From Actinobacteria bacterium UBA5182 (lineage in GTDB: Bacteria > Actinomycetota > UBA4738), in contig DHWM01000124.1 in the NCBI GenBank assembly GCA_002413185.1, forward strand, positions 1 to 14,784: 14,784 nt of DNA, written 5' to 3'. A model generated the notes under the pieces. It was not told where the DNA came from. It did not search any database and saw only the letters and a list, made by a program, of their open reading frames with translations. The position numbers and the translations under genes are program-made. Positions 1-7,485 of the stretch are shown here, piece by piece. Positions within the stretch are counted from its first letter, which is position 1, and every line of letters starts with the position of its first letter.

Positions 1-1
1 A

Positions 2-1330
2 CTAGTTAGAAGGCCCCGGAACCTCTCTCCGCCCGCCGAGGATCCGATCGGAACGCTCCGAGCCGGCCTGGCCCGGCTGGGCGTTTCGTTCCCCGACGCC
101 ATGAGCAATTGGCTCGGGGTGACCGCGAACGAGAGCGCCGACGGCCACCCCATCGCCGTGATGGGACGGCAGGTCGGCTAGTGGTCTCCGCAGATCCCTC
201 ATGGAGATCGACATGCACGCGCCGGGCCTGGACGCGCGGGGAGCGACCTTCCCCGGGCTCAGCCTGTACGTCCTGCTGGGTCGGGGGAAGGATTTCGCGT
301 GGAGCGCCACGTCGGGGGAGTCCGAGGAAGTGGACACTCGGGCCGAGAAGCTGTGCGAGCCGGATTCGAGTCCGCCGAGCCTCAGGTCCGACCATTACGT
401 CTTCAATGGGTGAGAGCCAGTGTCTGGAGGAGCGTGCACGGTCCGGTGATCGCGCGTGGCCAGGTGAACGGCCAGCCGGTCGCGTACACGACCCAGCGAA
501 GCACGTTCTTCGGTGAGCTCGACTCGGCGCCCGCGTTCGCCCTCCTCAACAGTGACCGGGTCACCGACGCCCAGTCGTTCATCCAGGCCATGGACTACGA
601 GACGGGCTCGTTCAACTGGCTCTACACCGACCGACCGACCTCGCGTACATCCACGCGGGGCTGTATCCGGTCCGAGCGCCGGGCATCGACCCGAACCTCC
701 CGTCATGGGGGACGGGACAGTGGGAGTGGCACGGCTTCGTGCCCCTCTCAGCATCCCCAGGCGATCAACCCGTCGAAGGGTTGGATGGACTCCTGGAACA
801 ACAAGCCGGCTCCGGGTTGGAGCGCGTCCGACGCCCAGTGGGGATGGGGCCCGGTGCACCGGGTCAAGATGCTGGCGACTCGGCTCGCGGCCAAGGTGCC
901 GCAGGGAAACGTCCATCCCTCTGACGTGGTGAACATGATGGCCGACGCGGCCACGGTCGACCTGCCAGGTCAGGAGGTCCTGCTGCCGTTCGACGACACC
1001 AACCGCAGGGCCCACGACGGTTCGTCCTTCCAGAAAGGCTATTACGGCTATGTGCAGAAGTCGGTGCAGATGGCCCTTGGCCAGACGGTGCTCCAGCCAT
1101 ACAACATGCTTCGGTGCGCCGACGGGACGCTGGCCGGATGCCGGGCCGCGCTGGCCCAGAGCCTCCAGGACACCGTGAACGAGCTCGGGCCGGATCCCTC
1201 CACGTGGGACGCGTGCGAGTCCTGCGAGACCATCCACTTCACCGCGGTCGGGCTGGTCAACGTCCCCGACATCCCCTGGCAGAACCGGCCGACGTTCCAG
1301 CAGGTGGTCGAAGTCGTCAGCCACGGGTAG
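2..1330 (+). pseudogene. Decayed penicillin acylase family (Ntn hydrolase) gene, beta-subunit part
   Basis: The family consists of N-terminal-nucleophile amidases that are cleaved into alpha and beta chains, with the beta chain starting at a catalytic Ser. Here the frame open from base 2 contains MSNWLGV (Ser codon 104-106) followed by an HPIAVMG..QVG block, which aligns with SNMWVIG..IMVNGPQFGW of the E. coli enzyme as I recall it. Further family blocks are VHGPVIARG (about 440), IHAGLYPVRAPGIDPNLP (about 650-705), WNNKPAPG (about 795) and a C-terminal WQNRPTFQQVVE just before the stop at 1328-1330. They lie in three different frames. Lesions seen are a TAG at 179-181, an extra C near 197, a frame change with apparent loss of about 25 codons near 411-420, a shift near 632-640 and a compensating shift near 745. 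A further in-frame deletion is likely near 985. The alpha subunit would lie upstream of the window. It is non-functional as read. Sequencing error could explain single indels but not the missing segments. Confidence 0.85.
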
Positions 1331-1337
1331 GGCCGAA

Positions 1338-1449
1338 GGCGTCTGCTCGGTCTGTCCCTCCTCCAGGCGGTAGGAGTGGGAGAACGTGTGGGTGCCGACC
1401 TCCAGGCCCGGCGAGTCGCGGATGGCGCGGACCAGGCTCGGAGCAGCTA
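1338..1449 (-). pseudogene. Remnant of a NodB-type polysaccharide deacetylase
   Basis: Read on the minus strand, this stretch encodes about 37 residues including LVRAIRDSPGLEVGTHTFSH and then SYRLEEGQT. The HTFSH block (1376-1390) is the H-x3-H metal-ligand motif of the NodB/carbohydrate esterase 4 fold. The surrounding residues match the deacetylase subgroup with (I/H)xxSPGxExxxHTFSHxYCLEEGQ, recalled from memory. No start codon, no first Asp-containing motif and no C-terminal part are present. The frame runs from just before the lipoprotein start into the acylase pseudogene and then loses similarity. It is therefore a gene fragment, probably left by the same rearrangements that damaged the acylase gene. 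The similarity is short, so the family call rests on one strong motif. Confidence 0.6.
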
Positions 1450-1464
1450 CCGTTGTCTTTCACA

Positions 1465-2901
1465 ATGCGTCGACGACGAGGGTGGCCGCTCGCGTGGACC
1501 ATGCCCGTGGTGGTGATGCTCGTCGCGGCCTGCACCGGGGCGGGCGGGCGCCGGTCCTCGACGGCCTCTCCTTCGAACGCCACATCCCCGCCCGCCGGCG
1601 GCGGCTCGAGCTCCGCGCCGGGGACTGCCACGCCAGACGGCGCGGCTGATTGGCCCACCTACCATCGCGACGCGGCGCGTTCGGGCTACGACCGAACCAT
1701 GACGAGCGTGAAGACCCTCTCGACGGCGTGGGCCGCGAGGCTCGACGGCGCTGTGTACGCCGAACCGCTCGTGGTGGGCGGCAGCGTGATCGCCGCCACG
1801 GAGAACGACACCGTGTACTCTCTGGATTCCTCGACGGGCAGCATCCACTGGCGACGATCACTCGGGACGCCGGTTCCCCTGAGCGACCTGCCGTGCGGGA
1901 ACATCGACCCCCTCGGGATCACGAGCACTCCGGCCTTCGACGCGGCCAGCGGCCGGCTGTTCGTGGTGGCCGAGCTTCAGCGGTCCGGGGCCATCGGCCA
2001 CGAGCTCTTCGCGCTCGATCCCGCGACCGGAAATGTCGTGGCCGCGCGGAGCGCCGACCCGGCCGGAAGCGATCCCAGCGTTCAGCAGCAGCGGGGCGCC
2101 CTGGCCGTCGGCAACGGGCGCGTCTACGTTCCGTTCGGGGGGCTGTTCGGCGACTGCGGGGACTACCACGGCTACGTCGTTGGCTTCCCGACCGATCTCG
2201 CCGGCGCCGCCGATGTGTACAGCCCCCTTCAGGCGGTGCCGAGCGCCAGCGGCGGCGCGATGTGGGCGCCACCGGGGCCGGTCATGGACGGCTCGGGGAG
2301 CCTCTACGTCGCGCTGGGAAACGGTCGAACGAGCCCGCCGTACGACGACAGCGATTCGATTCTGGAGCTGTCGCCCTCGCTCGGCCTGCGTGACTCCTTC
2401 TCACCGTCGGAGTGGGCTCAGGACAATGCGGGGGATCTGGACCTCGGCTCGACCGGTCCGGCCCTCGCCGGCGGCTTCGTGTTCGCAGACGGAAAGAGCG
2501 GAACCGCCTACCTGTTGCGGAGGGGGAACCTCGGGGGCATCGGGGGCCAGGTCGCCAGCGCGATCGTGTGCGTCGCGTTCGGTGGTGACGCCGTCATCGG
2601 GACGAGGGTCTTCGTGCCCTGCGTCGACGGGATCCGCGCCGTGGACGTCGGTGACGGGACCATCAGGGTGGCGTGGCACACGCCGGTGCACGCCGCGACG
2701 GGGCCGGCCGTGGTGGGCGGCGGGGCGGTCTGGAGCGTGGGAATCGACAACGGCGTTCTCTACGCCCTGGATCAGCAGACAGGAGCGGGGATCGCTTCGC
2801 TGGCGGTCGGGAGTGTCGAGCACTTCGCCACGCCGACGTTGTGGCACGGGCTCGTGTTCGTTCCCACCTCGACCGGCGTGGTGGCCGTTCGCGCCATCTG
2901 A
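1465..2901 (+). CDS. Lipoprotein with PQQ-like beta-propeller repeats
   Basis: The 478-residue product starts with MRRRRGWPLAW, a hydrophobic stretch, and lipobox V20-A21-A22-C23, so it should be exported and lipid-anchored at Cys23. A Ser/Thr/Pro/Gly-rich linker (24-60) leads to DWPTYHRDAARSGY (about 62-75), the usual opening of PQQ-like propeller domains. Repeating blade motifs follow (VYSLDSSTGSIHWRR, LFALDPATGNVVAAR, LYALDQQTGAGIASL). Such propellers are seen in BamB-like scaffolds and in quinoprotein-like proteins; no catalytic residues can be assigned, so the role is unknown, most likely binding or scaffolding outside the membrane. ATG 1465 is chosen because it begins the signal peptide; the same frame is open upstream but there overlaps the pseudogene. 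No clear Shine-Dalgarno sequence is seen. It is convergent with dprE2, with a 28-bp gap. Confidence 0.8.
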   Translation: MRRRRGWPLAWTMPVVVMLVAACTGAGGRRSSTASPSNATSPPAGGGSSSAPGTATPDGAADWPTYHRDAARSGYDRTMTSVKTLSTAWAARLDGAVYAEPLVVGGSVIAATENDTVYSLDSSTGSIHWRRSLGTPVPLSDLPCGNIDPLGITSTPAFDAASGRLFVVAELQRSGAIGHELFALDPATGNVVAARSADPAGSDPSVQQQRGALAVGNGRVYVPFGGLFGDCGDYHGYVVGFPTDLAGAADVYSPLQAVPSASGGAMWAPPGPVMDGSGSLYVALGNGRTSPPYDDSDSILELSPSLGLRDSFSPSEWAQDNAGDLDLGSTGPALAGGFVFADGKSGTAYLLRRGNLGGIGGQVASAIVCVAFGGDAVIGTRVFVPCVDGIRAVDVGDGTIRVAWHTPVHAATGPAVVGGGAVWSVGIDNGVLYALDQQTGAGIASLAVGSVEHFATPTLWHGLVFVPTSTGVVAVRAI

Positions 2902-2929
2902 CGCAAGGCCGCCCCGGAGGCGTCGTCCT

Positions 2930-3691
2930 CTAGATCTCAAGCCGCCGGAACACCGATCGTGGGAGATGACGAAGCGCGGACATCACCCAGCGCATGGGCG
3001 GCGGGACCCAGACCACCTCCGTGCGTCGATGGAGACCGTCGACGATGGCCGCGGCCACTCGCTCCGGTGTCGTGGCCAGGGGCGGGGCGTCGAACCCCGC
3101 CGTCATCTTTGTGCGGACGAACCCAGGCCGAACGACCATGAGGCGCACGCCCGAGCCCCGGAGCCACGCGGCCAGCCCTTCGCAGAACACATCGAGCCCG
3201 GCCTTCGACGAGCCGTACACCAGGTTCTTCTTGCGGCCGCGCTCGCCGGCCACCGACGAGAGGACCACCATCGACCCGTGGCCCTGGGCCACCAGCCGTT
3301 TCGTGACGGAAAGGAGGACCGACATCGCCCCCACGTAGTTCGTCCGAATGACGTCAAGCGCGCCATCATGCTCAAGCTGGGCATCCCCCCGCGCGCCGTG
3401 GACGCCGAACGCCATCAGCACCAGGTCGATGTCCTCACCGGAAGCGAAGACCTCGTCGACGAAGTCCTCGTGCGACGACGTGTCGAGCGCGTCGAGGTCG
3501 CGGAGCTCCACCGTGGTGGCCCCGAGGGAACGGAGCTCCTCCGCCACGGCCTGGAATCGTTCGGGCTTGCGTCCGGCCAGGACGAACGTTCGCGCGCGCT
3601 GCCGGACCAGCAGCCGCACGGTCGCCGCCGCGATGTCCGATCCCGCCCCCAGGACCAGGATGCTCTGGGGAGAGCCGAACGCGTCGTTCAT
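2930..3691 (-). CDS. dprE2: Decaprenylphospho-beta-D-erythro-pentofuranosid-2-ulose 2-reductase (DprE2-like SDR)
   Basis: This 253-residue short-chain dehydrogenase has a Rossmann nucleotide-binding motif GAGSDIA (15-21) and a catalytic triad visible as S145/S146, Y159 and K163 (YGSSK). RPGFVRT (189-195 region) is also typical of the DprE2 group, as is VAGERGRKKNLVYGSSKAG. DprE2 uses NADH to reduce the 2'-keto intermediate made by DprE1, giving decaprenylphosphoryl-arabinose; the two together epimerise ribose to arabinose at C2. The ATG at 3689-3691 overlaps the dprE1 stop (ATGA, 4 bp), which indicates translational coupling and supports the assignment. Length equals the mycobacterial enzyme to within a few residues. 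It is the last gene of the operon. The active site is expected to be cytosolic or membrane-associated. Confidence 0.9.
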   Translation of the reverse strand: MNDAFGSPQSILVLGAGSDIAAATVRLLVRQRARTFVLAGRKPERFQAVAEELRSLGATTVELRDLDALDTSSHEDFVDEVFASGEDIDLVLMAFGVHGARGDAQLEHDGALDVIRTNYVGAMSVLLSVTKRLVAQGHGSMVVLSSVAGERGRKKNLVYGSSKAGLDVFCEGLAAWLRGSGVRLMVVRPGFVRTKMTAGFDAPPLATTPERVAAAIVDGLHRRTEVVWVPPPMRWVMSALRHLPRSVFRRLEI

Positions 3692-5082
3692 CCGCGGCCT
3701 TCCCGCCGGCCTGAGAGGCCCACGCGTCGGTCCAGATCGGAACGCATCACGCCCTCCGGATCGAGGCGGTCTCGGACCTCACGCCATTTCGAGAGACGTG
3801 GATACATCGCCTCGAGCAGCTCGGGGCGGAGCCGGGAGTCCTTCGCCAGGTAGATGCGTCCGCCGGCGTTCGCCACGTCCTCGTCCAGCGCGTCGAGGAC
3901 CCGACCGAGCCCCCGGGTGACGGCCGGAAGGTCGAGCGCCAGCGTCCATCCGGGGCGCGGGAACGACAGCCATTCGTCGTGGTGGCCGAACCGCTTCAGC
4001 ACCGCGAGGAAGGAGGGACACCTCGCCCTGGCGAGCCGCTCCAGGGCGAGGCGAACGACATGCTCCGCTCCGAACGGAACGACGAACTGGTATTGCAGGA
4101 ACCCGCGCGAGCCGTAGACGCGGTTCCAGTCCCGGACACCGTCGAGCGGATGGAAGAAGGACGACGCTCGCTGGATCCGGCCTCGTTCGCGGACAGAGGC
4201 CTTCCGGTACCACATCTCGTTGAAGGCCCTGGCTACCGATGGCCGAAGCAGGCCCGGAGGCGCGTCGAATGGGATTGCCCCCAGTGCTTTCGGGGCGAAG
4301 CCGAGCGGGCCCGCCCTGGCGACGTCGGGAGGGAGCTCGGCCGCTCCGGCGTGGTCACTGCTGGACACGACGCCTCGGCCAAGGCGCCCCCCTCTCGCCA
4401 GGCAGTCGAGCCAGGCCACCGAGTAGCGCGCCGACGCGTCGGCCGACTCGAGTGCCGCCATCGTCTGGTCCAGGTCGCTCGTTCGGTCGGTGTCGACGCG
4501 CATCCATGACGTCTCGACCGGCAGGAGTTGCATCGTCGCCTCCACCACGACACCGGTGAGGCCCATCCCGCCCGCGGTGGCGGAGAAGACCTCGTCCCCC
4601 TCGTCCCTGGTCACAGTCATGAGCCCGAACGCCGGCGTCACCAGGTCGAACGAACGCACGTGCGCGGAGAACCCGCCGTCACGATGATGGTTCTTCCCAT
4701 GCACGTCGGCGGCGATGGCGCCTCCGACGGTCACGAACCTGGTGCCGGGGGTGACCGGAGGGAACCAGCCGAGCGGGACCAGCCGGCGCATGAGCTGGTC
4801 CAGGCTGGTGCCGGCTCCGACGGTCACCAGGCCGCGTTCGCCGTCGAGGGCTCGGATCCCGCCGAGCGCGGTCATGTCGAGCACGCTTCCGCCGGCGTTC
4901 TGGGCCGCGTCGCCGTAGCTTCGGCCGAGGCCTCGAGCCAGCCACCCGCGCAGTGATGTTCGGGCCAGAGCCGCCACCACCTCGCCGACGCTCCCGGCCG
5001 GGACCACCGTCGCCCGCGACGGGGCCGTTCGCCCCCAGCCGGTCAGGATCCTCTCGCTTCCGGTCGTGACCGCGAGCGTCAC
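3688..5082 (-). CDS. dprE1: Decaprenylphosphoryl-beta-D-ribose 2'-oxidase (DprE1-like FAD enzyme)
   Basis: The 464-residue product is the usual length (about 461 in M. tuberculosis). It shows the vanillyl-alcohol-oxidase-type FAD-binding fold: GLGRSYGDAAQNAGG (51-65), PGTRFVTVGGAIAADVHGKN (112-131) and GGMGLTG (171-177). YGSRGFLQYQF (323-333) and YLAKDSR with catalytic-site Lys414 (Lys418 in M. tuberculosis) follow. It oxidises C2' of decaprenylphosphoryl-ribose to the 2'-keto compound, which DprE2 reduces. The residue equivalent to the benzothiazinone-reactive Cys387 is Ala382 (GWTLALDLP versus GWNICVDFP, recalled). The GTG at 5080-5082 is chosen because it overlaps the preceding stop as GTGA and gives the family N-terminus; the frame is open further upstream but that part lies in the neighbouring gene. 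The frame ends in an ATGA overlap with dprE2. Confidence 0.92.
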   Translation of the reverse strand: MTLAVTTGSERILTGWGRTAPSRATVVPAGSVGEVVAALARTSLRGWLARGLGRSYGDAAQNAGGSVLDMTALGGIRALDGERGLVTVGAGTSLDQLMRRLVPLGWFPPVTPGTRFVTVGGAIAADVHGKNHHRDGGFSAHVRSFDLVTPAFGLMTVTRDEGDEVFSATAGGMGLTGVVVEATMQLLPVETSWMRVDTDRTSDLDQTMAALESADASARYSVAWLDCLARGGRLGRGVVSSSDHAGAAELPPDVARAGPLGFAPKALGAIPFDAPPGLLRPSVARAFNEMWYRKASVRERGRIQRASSFFHPLDGVRDWNRVYGSRGFLQYQFVVPFGAEHVVRLALERLARARCPSFLAVLKRFGHHDEWLSFPRPGWTLALDLPAVTRGLGRVLDALDEDVANAGGRIYLAKDSRLRPELLEAMYPRLSKWREVRDRLDPEGVMRSDLDRRVGLSGRREGRG

Positions 5083-6283
5083 GGGCCGGACGAGGACGTC
5101 GTCTGGGGCCGGAGGAACAGCGCGACGAAGTCGCGTTCGTCCGGTGTCAGGTAGCGGTAGGGGGTCCGGTACGGGTTGTCGAGCATCTTCGTGGGCTTCA
5201 CTCCCCACTCGCTGCCCGGGTTGGGGCGGAAGTAGTCGAACGTCATCCACGTGTGGTTGATGTCCAGCTCCATGGCGCGAACGGCGCCTGCTCGGGCCAG
5301 GATCCTGGCCAGCGAGAACGCGCTCAGGCCGTTTCCCGCAGCGTAGATCAGACCTCCGTTCCGGTCGATTCCGATCCCCGACCGCCACACAAGCACCGCG
5401 CCGCCGTAGGTCACGCCCCAGTCCCGGAAGTTGGCCTGTGCCAGACCGGGGACCGTTTGCCCGTGGTCCACGATGAGGGTCAGGTTCTGGCGGGCGGAGG
5501 CCACGGCGCCGCTCATCTGGACGTCGCGGCCCCATTGCCCGACGTCCACCGTGCCATCGCGGTAGATGACGAATGTGGCCCCGCCACCCAGGAGTGGCTT
5601 CGCCGCCCGGCCCTCCGAGTACCAGCCGCCCTTGATGTCATCCATGGCGAATCCCGAGTTGAAGGCCGAGACCAGGCCGGAACGGTCGGCCTTCGGGATC
5701 AAGGCGTAGTGGCGCCAACCGGAACCACCGGGCAGCTGCGTTCCCGCATACAGGACGGGCCGAAGGAGCTTCGTGTCCATCCACACCACGGTGGTGAGAA
5801 GGCTCGTGTGGACGTTGTCCGGCCGGACGTACGCCACGAACATAGTAGGTACGTGTTGGACGCGAACTCCGAGCGGTTGCCACCGGCCCTCGTTCGCCAG
5901 CGGGGGCGAGGCGATTGGTTGGATGTCCGGCGGCTGGCTCAGATGGGCCGGCCCGGACTGGCTCCCGGCGGGGGAGGGCGTGGTCTCCGGGGCCACCGCC
6001 GGGATGCCTCCGGAGGGCTCTCCCCCGACGGGAGGCTTGTGATGGGAGTACCACCACCCCTCGACCCGCGCCACCAGAGAGCGGCCGCCGTGGTCCTTGA
6101 CCCATTCGACGCTTCGGAGGGTCCAGGGCTCGCTGCCCGGAGCGGTCAGGGCGTGGCCGTACGACCAGGCGACCGGCGCGAGGAGCAGGAGGATCGCCAG
6201 CGAGATCCAGCGGAGGTTCCGGCGGAACCACCGGTGCCGGTTCCTGGGCGGTGGGATGGGTTCGGCCTCCCGGCCCTTCTCAT
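5079..6283 (-). CDS. Membrane-anchored phosphodiester glycosidase family (NAGPA/DUF2233-like) protein; start unresolved
   Basis: After a basic stretch (RNRHRWFRRNLRW) comes one membrane segment (WISLAILLLLAPVAWSYGHA, 6209-6150) and then a Pro/Ser-rich linker. An extracytoplasmic domain of about 260 residues carries FVAYVRPDNVHTSLL, FNSGFAMDD, GAVLVWRSGIGID and AMELDINHTWMTF. These are hallmarks of bacterial phosphodiester glycosidase family proteins related to the enzyme that removes GlcNAc from GlcNAc-phospho-mannose. The substrate is unknown. It sits between ubiA and dprE1 and overlaps dprE1 by GTGA, so it is co-translated with DPA synthesis. The best-placed start, ATG 6281-6283, lies 8 bp after the ubiA stop but is in another frame: 1,205 nt to the end is not a multiple of three. 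No ATG/GTG/TTG precedes the membrane segment in the coding frame downstream of ubiA. The first usable one is GTG 6072-6074, which would remove the anchor. A 1-nt loss between 6283 and about 6240 is the simplest explanation. Confidence 0.75.
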
Positions 6284-6291
6284 GGCGAAGT

Positions 6292-7302
6292 TCAGTGGCC
6301 GAGATAGACCCCCAATCCGTACACGACAGCCCATGCGGCGGCCAGCGCCAGCAGCGGAGGGTCCCGCAACGCGACCTCCTCGGGCGCCGCCCCCTTGCCC
6401 ACGTCCAGCAACAGGGCGTATCGCAGCACCGCCAGGACGAACGGTACGGCCGACAGTTCGCTCCACGGGACGTGCAGGCGGACGTGGGGCTGGTCGAACG
6501 CCCACAGGCAGTACGCGGTGATCGCCACCCCCGAGGCAACCATCCACACGTAGCGGAGATAGGCGGCCGTGTATTCGATCCGCCGCCCGCCGCTCACCTG
6601 GCCGGGGTCCGCCTGGGCCAGGGCCACCAGGTCGCCGTGACGCTTGCCCGCCACCACGAACAGCGACGCGAACGACACTAGGATCAGGAACCACTGCGAG
6701 ATGTGGACGTTGGTGGCCACGCCGCCCGCCACCGCGCGAAGGACGAACCCTGAGGCGACCGCGCCGATGTCCAGGACCGCCAGGTGCTTCAGCCAGGCAC
6801 TGTACGCGAGCGTCAGCCCGAGGTAGAGCCCCAGCGCGAGAAGAAACGACCCGCCCAGGATGGCCGCCGTGCCGAACGCCGCGACCACCAGGACCACCGC
6901 GGCGGCAAGGGCCAGGGGGACGGGCACCACCCCGGAGGCGATCGGCCGACGGCTCCTCCGTGGGTGCACCTGGTCCCACCGGATGTCGGAGACGTCGTTG
7001 ACGAGGTACATGGAGGCCGACGCCAAGCAGAAGGCCAGGAACGCCAGAGCAGTCCGGGCCAGGATCGCCCGGTGGAAGAGGACGCCGGCCGCCCCGGGGG
7101 CCGCCACCACCAGGAGGTTCTTGAGCCACTGATGCGGCCGGACGGAGCGGACCAGACCCCGGGCCCGCCCCGCACGCTCCCCGGTTGGCGCGTCGGGCCT
7201 GACACCGGCGGGGGGCTCCGGTGCCAGGAACGGGTCGTCAGTCTTCGAAAGGGGTCGTGGAAGCATTCGACGCACTCGACAGGAGCCGGGTTCGGAAGAC
7301 AC
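6292..7302 (-). CDS. ubiA: Decaprenyl-phosphate phosphoribosyltransferase (UbiA family)
   Basis: The 336-residue polytopic membrane protein belongs to the UbiA prenyltransferase superfamily. It has RSVRPHQWLKN (52-62), the Mg-binding motif NDVSDIRWD (102-110) with PRRSRRPIASG after it, and a second motif YSAWLKHLAVLDIG (167-180). ASGFVLRAVAGG and the C-terminal APEEVALRD are characteristic of the DPPR-synthase subgroup, from memory. It transfers 5-phosphoribose from PRPP to decaprenyl phosphate, the first committed step towards the arabinose donor DPA, with the active site facing the cytosol. GTG 7300-7302 is the longest start; ATG 7264-7266 (12 codons in) is an equally possible start, as neither has a clear ribosome-binding site. 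It is the first gene of a minus-strand operon with a downstream glycosidase-like gene, dprE1 and dprE2. Confidence 0.88.
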   Translation of the reverse strand: MSSEPGSCRVRRMLPRPLSKTDDPFLAPEPPAGVRPDAPTGERAGRARGLVRSVRPHQWLKNLLVVAAPGAAGVLFHRAILARTALAFLAFCLASASMYLVNDVSDIRWDQVHPRRSRRPIASGVVPVPLALAAAVVLVVAAFGTAAILGGSFLLALGLYLGLTLAYSAWLKHLAVLDIGAVASGFVLRAVAGGVATNVHISQWFLILVSFASLFVVAGKRHGDLVALAQADPGQVSGGRRIEYTAAYLRYVWMVASGVAITAYCLWAFDQPHVRLHVPWSELSAVPFVLAVLRYALLLDVGKGAAPEEVALRDPPLLALAAAWAVVYGLGVYLGH

Positions 7303-7333
7303 CAGCGTGCGCTACTTTTGCCTTCCCTTGGGG

Positions 7334-7347
7334 GTTCGACCTCGAAC
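7334..7347. repeat. Perfect inverted repeat upstream of ubiA
   Basis: GTTCGA and TCGAAC are separated by CC, forming a 14-bp near-continuous palindrome. It lies just downstream of the candidate -10 element (7357-7362 on the minus strand), where an operator or a short 5'-UTR hairpin would be placed. The orientation GTTC..GAAC is opposite to the actinobacterial LexA box. Confidence 0.4.
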
Positions 7348-7356
7348 TCAAACCGA

Positions 7357-7384
7357 ATCCTAACCACGGCCCGGTGCCGGTCAG
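7357..7384 (-). promoter_or_regulatory. Candidate promoter of the ubiA-dprE1-dprE2 operon
   Basis: Reading the minus strand, CTGACC (7379-7384) and TAGGAT (7357-7362) are separated by 16 bp. Each matches four of six positions of the housekeeping -35 and -10 consensus. The site lies 55 bp upstream of the GTG start of ubiA, in the only sizeable gap before the operon. The match is modest and the assignment tentative. Confidence 0.28.
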
Positions 7385-7485
7385 TCGCCGCGGCAGGATC
7401 GCCCCCAGAGGGGAACCCTTCACGTGGCGCGACGGCGTCGTCGGCCGGTGGGCCGGGAGGCTCGCATCTCTCTTGAGGTTCGTCG

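Noticed and set aside
2910..2922. Intrinsic terminator between the PQQ-like lipoprotein gene and dprE2
   Set aside because: The stem CGCC-CCGGA-GGCG is only 4 bp and is not followed by a T-run on either strand.
3348..3920. Long plus-strand frames across dprE2 and dprE1
   Set aside because: They are shadows of the minus-strand genes in GC-rich DNA, with Arg/Ser/Pro-rich composition and no motif.
6146..7129. Long minus-strand frame overlapping ubiA and starting the glycosidase region at ATG 6283
   Set aside because: Gly/Arg/Pro-rich shadow without membrane segments or motifs. The UbiA frame carries all the family residues over the same DNA.
7334..7347. SOS (LexA) box upstream of ubiA
   Set aside because: The actinobacterial LexA box is GAAC-N4-GTTC. 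This site is GTTC-N6-GAAC, the reverse order of half-sites on both strands.
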